Source: CAG-882 sp050874385 (lineage in GTDB: Bacteria; Bacillota; Clostridia; Lachnospirales; Lachnospiraceae). From it: a stretch of 18,483 nucleotides of DNA. A model generated the notes under the pieces. The model saw only the letters and a program-made list of their open reading frames with translations, searched no databases and was not told the DNA's origin. Position 1 is the first letter of the stretch. The number at the start of each line of letters is the position of its first letter. A program made the position numbers and the translations under genes. The stretch spans positions 1-18,483 of the forward strand of contig JBNMKO010000067.1 of NCBI GenBank assembly GCA_050874385.1. The letters run 5' to 3'. Of the stretch, positions 12,611-18,483 are shown piece after piece.

Positions 12611-13876
12611 ATGGCTTGGAATGTGCTGGACCAGCTCAATAAGAACGCCGCGGCAGCAGTTATTGACAACAACCCTAAGGCGCGCTTCCGTACTAAGGAT
12701 ATTAATATTAAAAAGATGTACAGCAACGATGCCAACTTCTACTCGATGCCGGACATAGAGAAGCTTGCACAGGATATATATGTATTTGGGCTGATAGAGA
12801 ACCTTACAGTGGTACATGCACCGTGTGAGCGTGGAGATTACAGGATAACCGCAGGAGAGAGGCGCTGGAGGGCGCTCAATCTCCTCGTGGAGCAGGGACA
12901 TACAGAGTTCGAGATGGCGACGTGTCAGATTCTGACACCGCAGTCGGATAATGAGGAGAGGTTATTTCTCATTGCGGCAAATGCGTATCGTGATAAGACC
13001 TCTTCCGATATTTTGGAGGAGGAGAGACAGACAAAAGAGATATTGCAGGAGATGAAAGATAAAGGGCAGACCTTAAAGGGCTATGACCTTAACAGTGGCA
13101 GATTGCGGGATGTGATTGCTGATTTGCTTAAAATATCTCCTGCCAAGGTAGGGCAGATAGAGAGCATTAACAAGCATCTCATACCCGAATTTATAACAGC
13201 ACTTAAAGAAGGTCGCCTGACATTCTCTGCTGCCTATGAGATAAGCGGAATGTCGCAGGAGGCACAGGAGAAGCTGCTTGAATTGTACACAGATATAAAG
13301 AACTTGGGAAATGGACTGACAATCAAGGATGTTAAGGAGATTAAAAAGCAGCAGGAGGAGGCAGAGGCAGCAGAACAGATTGAAGGGCAGTCCGAGATTG
13401 CGCCGGATGGCAGTCTGCCGGGGATGGGAGGTGAGATTACAGCCTCCCATGCTGAAATGAATGGTGAATGGTCAGAGAAGTCGGAAGAAACACAGGAATA
13501 TGCCGTGGCGAATGTGGGAAGTGCATACGCTAATATACATGAGCCAGATGAGGAATATCAGGATGCGCACCCGGAGAGCGTCACATCCCTCTGCTGGAGC
13601 TGTAAGCGGTATGTGGAATGTGATGTTAAGACCTCTACATGTGTAAACTGTGACAGATACATTGATAAGGCGGAGGCAGAAAAGACAGCAGAACAGCGTT
13701 ACGATGAGGAACAGGCTGTAATTAACCGAGAGACAAGGAGAGCGCTCAGGCAGCAGGAGGACGACAGACGTATGCAACGGCTTCCCTCCGAAACCGTTGG
13801 AGAACACATGAAATTAAAATGGGAGCAACATCATTTGCCGATGCCACATCCGGGGCGAGGAGCTTTGAGCTTATGA
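12611..13876 (+). CDS. parB: ParB-family partition protein with zinc finger, C-terminus frameshifted
   Basis: The ParB/Srx N-terminal domain has the signature ITAGERRWRAL (79-89). It is followed by an HTH region (about 160-190, SPAKVGQIESINKHL), a Glu/Gln-rich linker, and a C-terminal finger CWSCKRYVEC...CVNC (Cys328, 331, 344, 347). It would bind parS, bring ParA and segregate the element. AGGAGG lies 7 bases before the ATG. The last 14 residues (from about Leu409) are out of frame with a DUF3850-like continuation in frame -1, so the present C-terminus is probably an artefact of a one-base loss near 13834-13836. A 17-bp palindrome lies inside the gene. Confidence 0.9.
   Translation: MAWNVLDQLNKNAAAAVIDNNPKARFRTKDINIKKMYSNDANFYSMPDIEKLAQDIYVFGLIENLTVVHAPCERGDYRITAGERRWRALNLLVEQGHTEFEMATCQILTPQSDNEERLFLIAANAYRDKTSSDILEEERQTKEILQEMKDKGQTLKGYDLNSGRLRDVIADLLKISPAKVGQIESINKHLIPEFITALKEGRLTFSAAYEISGMSQEAQEKLLELYTDIKNLGNGLTIKDVKEIKKQQEEAEAAEQIEGQSEIAPDGSLPGMGGEITASHAEMNGEWSEKSEETQEYAVANVGSAYANIHEPDEEYQDAHPESVTSLCWSCKRYVECDVKTSTCVNCDRYIDKAEAEKTAEQRYDEEQAVINRETRRALRQQEDDRRMQRLPSETVGEHMKLKWEQHHLPMPHPGRGALSL
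12922..12938. promoter_or_regulatory. Candidate parS palindrome, copy 1 (within parB)
   Basis: GTGTCAG-ATT-CTGACAC, a perfect palindrome apart from the central base. It is the exact reverse complement of 14057-14073. The coding frame here (CQILTP) does not by itself explain the match. A ParB-bound centromere or autoregulatory site is the natural reading. Confidence 0.6.
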
Positions 13877-14052
13877 AGAATGATTGTGAGTACGCTGTGG
13901 GAGATATCCTTGTATTACGGGAGTATAATGGTGGTGCATACATGGGCAGGACATGTTATAAACGTATTATATATATGCTTGAAGATTACACAGGGTTGGT
14001 TGATGGGTACTGCATCTTAGGATGCGAGTTGATTGACACATCTGATAAATAA
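13808..14052 (+). pseudogene. Broken DUF3850 domain, formerly the ParB C-terminus
   Basis: In frame -1 to parB the sequence reads FADATSGARSFELMKND, then VGDILVLREYNGGAYMGR and ITYILDD-like YMLEDYTGLVDGYCILG, which is the DUF3850 pattern (FEIRKNDRxYxVGD...YTGR). Restoring one T between 13834 and 13836 joins MKLKWEQHH (13808-13834, in the parB frame) to FADATSG without interruption. The usual start of the present frame, ATG 13819, has no ribosome site. So this is a frameshifted domain, or a sequencing or assembly error. DUF3850 is related to ASCH/PUA-like folds; its role is unknown. The normal Arg of ELRKND is Met here. Confidence 0.65.
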
Positions 14053-14054
14053 GG

Positions 14055-14075
14055 CTGTGTCAGAATCTGACACAG
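14055..14075. promoter_or_regulatory. Candidate parS palindrome, copy 2 (after the parB block)
   Basis: CTGTGTCAG (14055-14063), AAT, CTGACACAG (14067-14075). The inner 17 bases are identical, on the opposite strand, to the site at 12922-12938. There is no T run, so it is unlikely to be just a terminator. Confidence 0.6.
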
Positions 14076-14100
14076 AAGTACAGGTTAAATTGAAATTTAT

Positions 14101-14121
14101 GGGCTATTTATGACATAGCCC
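14101..14121. terminator. Weak hairpin between the ParB block and the reverse small gene
   Basis: GGGCTAT (14101-14107) pairs with ATAGCCC (14115-14121). A short T run follows on the plus strand. It lies between convergent units and may serve both. Confidence 0.4.
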
Positions 14122-14130
14122 CACTTTTAA

Positions 14131-14310
14131 TCAGCTAGTTATAAAAGATAGAGTGCAAACTTTTATAAGAAATTTAACTGGCACAGAAGCTAAAAAAACA
14201 AATAAATTATAATCCATTTTTTTTGCTAATTTTCTATGTAGTAAAGGAAAGAGCGTTTTTTTCAAAAGAATTATAATAAAATGACATAACATCCATTTTA
14301 TGATTAGCAT
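14131..14310 (-). CDS. 59-residue hydrophobic, basic small protein, minus strand
   Basis: The start ATG 14308-14310 has AAGGAGA 8 bases upstream, and that ribosome site occurs twice in tandem. The stop is at 14131-14133. The protein has hydrophobic segments at about 1-16 and 36-57, separated by a Lys/Arg-rich part (HRKLAKKM). It is much more AT-rich than its neighbours and reads against them, which suggests recent acquisition. It is too short for strong statistical support, and no clear promoter was found (a TTGACT at 14393-14388 lacks a good -10). Membrane peptide or small toxin are possibilities only. Confidence 0.45.
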   Translation of the reverse strand: MLIIKWMLCHFIIILLKKTLFPLLHRKLAKKMDYNLFVFLASVPVKFLIKVCTLSFITS

Positions 14311-14312
14311 AT

Positions 14313-14342
14313 TATAAATCTCCTTTCTATAAATCTCCTTTC
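14313..14342. repeat. Perfect tandem 15-bp duplication carrying a ribosome site
   Basis: TATAAATCTCCTTTC occurs at 14313-14327 and again at 14328-14342. On the minus strand each copy supplies GAAAGGAGATTTATA before the gene at 14310. Confidence 0.8.
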
Positions 14343-14450
14343 GTTAATTTTTTTGTAGAAAAAATCCACATTTTTATATGTGTAAAAAGTCAAAAAAAAT
14401 GGTTAAGTATAAAAATGGCAAAGAGAATATGACATAAAGGAGATGAGTGC

Positions 14451-14612
14451 ATGGAGAAAGAAGCATATTGCAGATGGCATGACAAGCCACTTATAAAAGT
14501 GGCGGAGCATGAACAGGAGTGGTGCTATGAGAAGGGAATGCAGTGCGAGGACTGTGACAACCTTGTAATAGCTAACAGCGGAAAAGAAGAGCAGGAAGGG
14601 ATGTTGAGATGA
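14451..14612 (+). CDS. 53-residue Cys-rich small protein
   Basis: AAAGGAG precedes ATG 14451 by 8-9 bases, and the stop overlaps the next ATG. Four Cys plus His (YCRWHDKP, WCYEKGMQCEDC) suggest a small zinc-binding protein. It precedes the late genes; late regulators of this size exist in phages, but I recognise no family. Confidence 0.6.
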   Translation: MEKEAYCRWHDKPLIKVAEHEQEWCYEKGMQCEDCDNLVIANSGKEEQEGMLR

Positions 14613-14671
14613 AAGTATATAAGTGTGATTTATGTGGAAAGTATTGTGATGAGTTAATGAGAGCAATTTGA
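14609..14671 (+). CDS. 20-residue CxxC micro-ORF, coupled to the previous gene
   Basis: The ATGA overlap links it to the stop at 14610-14612, and it ends at 14669-14671. It reads KCDLCGKYC, the first knuckle of a zinc ribbon, then stops. It may be a real micro-protein or a truncated zinc-ribbon gene. Confidence 0.4.
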   Translation: MKVYKCDLCGKYCDELMRAI

Positions 14672-14710
14672 ACTTCTATTTGCACAATGTCCATAATAGC
14701 AAATAAACAT

Positions 14711-14739
14711 TAGACAGAATACATGTTCTGTAGTATAAT
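14711..14739 (+). promoter_or_regulatory. Late promoter with LexA-box-like spacer
   Basis: TAGACA (14711-14716), 17 bases, TATAAT (14734-14739). The spacer holds GAATACATGTTC (14717-14728), one base off the Gram-positive LexA/DinR box GAAC-N4-GTTC, placed to block the promoter. Confidence 0.6.
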
Positions 14740-14745
14740 CAAAAC

Positions 14746-14817
14746 ATAAAAACAGCGCCTAAGAGCCGAATATATGAAGCTTAATTACAGCTTCGTGTAT
14801 CCGGCTCTTTTTATTTT
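14746..14817 (+). terminator. Leader terminator before the terminase genes (possible leader RNA)
   Basis: A transcript from the promoter above would start near 14746 and meet a long hairpin: AGAGCCG (14762-14768) with CGGCTCT (14802-14808), extended by TATGAAGCT with AGCTTCGTG-type pairing, then TTTTTATTTT. The result is a leader of about 70 bases ending 64 bases before TerS. Late genes would need read-through or antitermination, or this is a stand-alone small RNA. No ribosome site or frame is seen in it. Confidence 0.7.
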
Positions 14818-14880
14818 GCACACAAAGATTAAACATACCGGAATATTACTCCGCAGGCGGGAAAGGAGGCAGCAGCATAT

Positions 14881-15453
14881 ATGGCAAAGGGAAAATATGA
14901 GAAGTGGTTGGAAGCCGACAACAGGACACTTCTTGGGGCATGGGCGAGGGACGGGCTGACACAGGCACAGATGGCTAAAAATATGGGAATTTCATTGTCC
15001 ACGTTCAAGGAGTGGATTAAAAAGTATCCGGCTATTTCGGCTGCCATAAAAAAAGGGAAAGAGCTTGCGGATTATGAGATGGAAAATGCCTTGTATAAGA
15101 AAGGCATCGGTTACACAGTCACGTTAAAGAAGCCATTTAAGGTCAAAAAAACAGAATATGAAAATGGCAAAAAGATAAGGGAGACAGAAGAAATCGAGTA
15201 CGCAGAAGTAGAAGAATATATTCCGCCTGATACCACGGCACAGATTTTTTGGCTTAAAAACCGCAAGCCGGATGAATGGCGCGACAAAAGAGAAGCACCA
15301 CCGGTTGAGGAGAAATATGAGGATGATGGTTTTATTGATGCACTCAAAAAAACCGCATCACAGGTTTTTAATGGTGTGGATGCACAGGTTGAGGTGTTGA
15401 GCGATAGAGAACGGGAGGCAGCAGATGAAGCAAATCAGACAGCCGACGTTTAA
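14881..15453 (+). CDS. terS: Terminase small subunit
   Basis: 190 residues. The N-terminal HTH is typical (DGLTQAQMAKNMGISLSTFK, then EWIKKYP), followed by a helical oligomerisation region and IPPDTTAQIFWLKNRKPDEW, a common TerS segment. It recognises the packaging site and loads the large subunit. AGGAGG lies 11 bases before the ATG, and the large subunit overlaps its end by 29 bases. Confidence 0.9.
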   Translation: MAKGKYEKWLEADNRTLLGAWARDGLTQAQMAKNMGISLSTFKEWIKKYPAISAAIKKGKELADYEMENALYKKGIGYTVTLKKPFKVKKTEYENGKKIRETEEIEYAEVEEYIPPDTTAQIFWLKNRKPDEWRDKREAPPVEEKYEDDGFIDALKKTASQVFNGVDAQVEVLSDREREAADEANQTADV

Positions 15454-16762
15454 GTATGAGAGTTTTTCGTTAAAACAAAAGATGGTGCTTACATGGTGGG
15501 TGCCGGGAAGTCCTTATGCTGATAAAGACGGAATATTGTGTGACGGTTCCATCAGGAGCGGCAAGACGACATGCATGGGACTGTCGTTTGCAATATGGGC
15601 GATGGAGATGTTCAATGGTCAGAACTTTGCCATGTGTGGTAAAACCATTCAGTCATTAAGGCGCAATGTAATAAAACAGCTAAAGGGAATGCTTAAAGCC
15701 AGAGGATATAAGGTGGAGGAACACCGTTCTGAAAACAGTATGACAGTTAAAAAAGGAACGGTGATAAATGAGTTCTATTTCTTTGGTGGAAAGGATGAAG
15801 GCTCACAGGACTTAATACAGGGTATCACGCTTGCGGGCGTGTTCTTTGATGAGGTGGCACTTATGCCGGAGAGCTTTGTTGACCAGGCGACGGGGCGTTG
15901 TTCGGTGGAGGGCTCCAAGTATTGGTTTAACTGTAACCCGGAAGGACCTGACCATTATATCAAGACAGAGTGGATTGACCGCATAGGCGAAAAAAACATG
16001 ATAAGAATACATTTTACCATGCGTGATAATCCAAGCCTGTCTGAACGTATCATACAGCGTTATGAGAGCCTTTACAGCGGCGTGTTCTATGACCGTTTTA
16101 TCAGAGGATTGTGGGTGCTTGCATCCGGCATTATCTTTCGCTATTTCGCTGAGGATGATACGCCATATCTGTTTGCTGAGGATGAAGTAATATCCCCAGA
16201 AGGAAAACTGATACAGTCATTCTCAAAGGTTGTTATGGGGATAGATTTTGGTGGTAACGGCTCTAAAACAACATTTTGTCTTACAGGATATCAGGGTGGT
16301 TATCACAGCTTCAAGGTGTTAGAGGAGGCGGGGCTTCCAGTAACTGAGGCAGTGGACTCCAAGGCAATATGCGATAAGTTTATTGAGTTTTACCGTTATT
16401 GCCTTAATAAGTACAGGCGCGTGGATTGGGTGTTTCCCGATTCGGCATCACCGACAATGATTAATTCACTGATAGGAGCAGCAAAGGCAGCAGGACTTCC
16501 GCACCGCAATATAACTGGGTGCCGAAAAAATGAGGTAGCGGACAGACCAAAGCTTATAGACCTCTTGCTTAATTCAGGAAGATTAAAGATAAATAAGCGA
16601 TGCGTTCAACTGCGCAAGGCGATAGCATCACTCAGATGGGATGAAAAAAATCCTGACATTCCGGAAGACCTTAATATTAATAACTGCAATGACTGGTGGG
16701 ACTGTATGTGCTACACCCTGTTGGACTTTGTAGAGTACATAGAGCTTGATAGGAGGAGTTGA
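15425..16762 (+). CDS. terL: Terminase large subunit
   Basis: 445 residues, full family length. ATPase: Walker A GSIRSGKT (41-48) and Walker B GVFFDE (138-143, Asp142/Glu143), then FNCNPEGP. Nuclease, RNase-H-like: MGIDFGGNG (Asp274), VFPDSAS (Asp339) and the C-terminal NDWWDCMCYTLLD (Asp423/426). It packages the concatemer into the prohead and cuts it. GGGAGG lies 6 bases before the ATG. Confidence 0.97.
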   Translation: MKQIRQPTFKYESFSLKQKMVLTWWVPGSPYADKDGILCDGSIRSGKTTCMGLSFAIWAMEMFNGQNFAMCGKTIQSLRRNVIKQLKGMLKARGYKVEEHRSENSMTVKKGTVINEFYFFGGKDEGSQDLIQGITLAGVFFDEVALMPESFVDQATGRCSVEGSKYWFNCNPEGPDHYIKTEWIDRIGEKNMIRIHFTMRDNPSLSERIIQRYESLYSGVFYDRFIRGLWVLASGIIFRYFAEDDTPYLFAEDEVISPEGKLIQSFSKVVMGIDFGGNGSKTTFCLTGYQGGYHSFKVLEEAGLPVTEAVDSKAICDKFIEFYRYCLNKYRRVDWVFPDSASPTMINSLIGAAKAAGLPHRNITGCRKNEVADRPKLIDLLLNSGRLKINKRCVQLRKAIASLRWDEKNPDIPEDLNINNCNDWWDCMCYTLLDFVEYIELDRRS

Positions 16763-16764
16763 AA

Positions 16765-18165
16765 TTGAAAGAGAATATAATTAATACAACAGTAAAAAGA
16801 AAGTTGAATGAACTGGGTTATACAGCCTGTAATGACATCCCATATAATTACATAGCCGCGTGTGATGCGTGGTACTGCAATGAGCCGATAAAAGATTTCC
16901 ATTGCAGAAAGACCATACAGGGGGAGAAGTATGAGCTTAACCGCCTTAACTTTGCAAAACGCATTTGTTCAGATGAGGCGAATTTGTGTGAAGTGATAGA
17001 GATAAATGCCGGAAAGAACAACACTCAGTTTGAGGAGGTCAAGAGGATATTTGAGAAAAACAGCTTTGCAACTATGTACCGCCGCCAGCTTGAGAGAATG
17101 ACAGCCAACGGTACAGTGGGGGCGTATGTCAGAATATCAGGGGCACAAGAATATGATGACGGGTCGCTTAGAGGCGGAGAAATCAAGATAAACTATGTCA
17201 ATGCCAGAGGGATAATACCTCTGACAATAGAGAATGACGATGTGATAGAATGTGCGTTCTATGGCGAGAGCATCAAAGCCACAAAGAAGATGATTACACT
17301 TGTGGTATTTACTTTTGATGGTATCAATTATGCGGTGTCAACTTATGAGTTTGATACTACAGGAAATCAGATATCGGCGGTTGAAAATATAAGGCTTGGG
17401 AATATCAGACCATTTGCGATTATGGAAAATGCGGAAGTAAATAACCTTGATGATATGGAAGGCTTTGGACTGCCTAAGCTGTGGAATACGATACCGTACC
17501 TCAAAGTGCTTGACCTGTGCTTCAACATCCTTTATTCGGATGTGGATAAGGGTGAGAAGATTATTATGGTCAATGAAATGTTATGCGAGATGGACGAACA
17601 TGGCAAACCCGTTCTGACAACGGAGCAAAAAAAGCTTTTTGTGTTGATAGGGGAGAAACTTCCAGACCAGAATGAAGTGTACCATGAGTACAATCCGGAA
17701 ATAAGGGTTGAGGAGATAACAAAGACCTTTGAACTCATACTGTCATTGGTATCAATGCAGTTTGGTTTTGGAACTAAGAAGTACACTTTCGAGAATGGAA
17801 AGATAACGACAGCCACCGAATACGCCGGAACCAAACAGGACCAGCTTCAGGAACTCAACAAGCAGAGGCAGCAGGCGGTTAGGTACATAACAGGACTTAC
17901 GAGAGCGGTTATGTGGTACTCGAACACATTTTTGGGTACAGCTTATAACATTGATGAGGAGATTAAGATTGACTTTAATGACAGTTATATCCGCGACGAG
18001 GATGCAGAGCTTGAGGACATGCGAAATGATGCAATACAGTTCAATATCCCAAAGCTTACACAGTGGTATCTTGCAAAGAAGTACAATCTGTCGGATGAGG
18101 AGGCAGCAGAACTTATTGCGTCCATAGATGATGATAAAGATGAGGGCGAGGACGGTGAGGAGTAA
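16765..18165 (+). CDS. Phage portal protein, SPP1 gp6-type
   Basis: 466 residues. I chose TTG 16765 because AGGAGG (16751-16756) lies 8 bases upstream; a TTG at 16759 is too close. The sequence fits SPP1-type portals: clip and stem regions, DDMEGFGLPKLWNTIPYLKV in the middle, then FGFGTKKYTFENGKITTATE and the helical end with an Asp/Glu tail. It forms the dodecameric DNA gate between head and terminase. It starts 2 bases after the TerL stop. Confidence 0.9.
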   Translation: MKENIINTTVKRKLNELGYTACNDIPYNYIAACDAWYCNEPIKDFHCRKTIQGEKYELNRLNFAKRICSDEANLCEVIEINAGKNNTQFEEVKRIFEKNSFATMYRRQLERMTANGTVGAYVRISGAQEYDDGSLRGGEIKINYVNARGIIPLTIENDDVIECAFYGESIKATKKMITLVVFTFDGINYAVSTYEFDTTGNQISAVENIRLGNIRPFAIMENAEVNNLDDMEGFGLPKLWNTIPYLKVLDLCFNILYSDVDKGEKIIMVNEMLCEMDEHGKPVLTTEQKKLFVLIGEKLPDQNEVYHEYNPEIRVEEITKTFELILSLVSMQFGFGTKKYTFENGKITTATEYAGTKQDQLQELNKQRQQAVRYITGLTRAVMWYSNTFLGTAYNIDEEIKIDFNDSYIRDEDAELEDMRNDAIQFNIPKLTQWYLAKKYNLSDEEAAELIASIDDDKDEGEDGEE

Positions 18166-18483
18166 TGCTGAATGATGAGCAGATAGATGTACTATCAGAA
18201 GCTCTTATGCCTTATTTTGATGAATTGGAGCAATGGGTTATACAGGATGTTGCAAGGAGGCTTGATGAGACTCTGACATATTCCGGCACAATCGAGAATG
18301 AACTTGCTGCCATGAAAAAATTAGGATATAGTCCCGCAAGATTGCGCCGAGAGATAATGAAATTCTTGGGTTCGGACAGGGAATTTAGAAAGCTTATTGC
18401 GGAGCAGACAGCAGAGTATAAACGAGAATATGCCAAGATGATGAAGAAAATCAACCGTGATGCAGTCAAAACAGGCGCGGATA
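18165..18483 (+). CDS. Minor capsid / head morphogenesis protein, 5' part
   Basis: It starts at the TAATG overlap with the portal stop (ATG 18165-18167) and runs off the window after 106 residues. The opening (QIDVLSEALMPYFDELEQWV) and ARRLDETLTYSGTIENEL are like the N-terminus of Phage_min_cap2 proteins, which follow the portal in many Firmicutes siphophages. Incomplete at the right edge. Confidence 0.8.
   Translation, partial: MLNDEQIDVLSEALMPYFDELEQWVIQDVARRLDETLTYSGTIENELAAMKKLGYSPARLRREIMKFLGSDREFRKLIAEQTAEYKREYAKMMKKINRDAVKTGAD

Noticed and set aside
14403..14666. 87-residue hydrophobic minus-strand frame
   Set aside because: Antisense to two coupled Cys-rich frames that have a ribosome site; this one has none.
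1..18483. tracrRNA or cas genes for the CRISPR array
   Set aside because: No sequence with useful complementarity to the repeat outside the array and no Cas-like protein was found on reading both strands.

Overview
The window is the left part of a prophage integrated in a Clostridia chromosome, most likely Lachnospiraceae. The host signal is the 3' end of a GGGtGRT-family gene (1-327), an unbroken open frame that keeps its own terminator. Everything after it reads as phage: tyrosine integrase, a lysogeny region on the minus strand, divergent repressor operators, a long plus-strand early operon, a replication/partition block, then terminase, portal and head genes. The right end (attR, tail, lysis) lies outside the window. 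Moderate-to-low GC, strong AGGAGG-type ribosome sites and family-level resemblance all fit a low-GC Gram-positive host, but the species cannot be named from this sequence.

Lysogeny region (482-6790, minus strand): an integrase; a Thr-rich membrane-anchored protein with a Cys-rich C-terminal domain; an XRE repressor; a six-repeat CRISPR array with no cas genes (36-nt repeats, 30-nt spacers, type II-like, plus orientation); a 685-residue membrane protein with four 59-residue repeats, an FtsK-gamma-like winged helix and an Mrr-type nuclease domain; then two tandem XRE repressors that are recent duplicates apart from their recognition helices. The array and the nuclease look like cargo carried for defence of the lysogen (inference).

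Control region (6754-6857): back-to-back sigma-A promoters with three 15-bp operators of the form RTAAC-N5-GTTAY. The rightward promoter matches TTGACA-17-TATAAT exactly and opens an early operon (6875-9528) of small proteins, several of them single-span membrane peptides of 20-77 residues. A minus-strand unit (9464-10114), holding an acidic 134-residue protein and a probable small RNA, interrupts that run.

Replication/partition block (10168-14075): an HUH-type replication protein, a VRR-NUC nuclease, a small unknown protein, ParA, and a ParB with a C-terminal zinc-finger motif. The ParB gene seems once to have continued into a DUF3850 domain, now split off by a one-base frameshift. Two identical 17-bp palindromes, one inside parB and one just after the block, are good candidates for parS. 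Integrase plus HUH Rep plus ParAB suggests a phage that can integrate or exist as a plasmid.

After an AT-rich gap with a probable reverse small gene and two Cys-rich micro-ORFs, a promoter containing a LexA-box-like sequence and a leader terminator precede the late genes: TerS, TerL, an SPP1-type portal and the start of a minor capsid protein.
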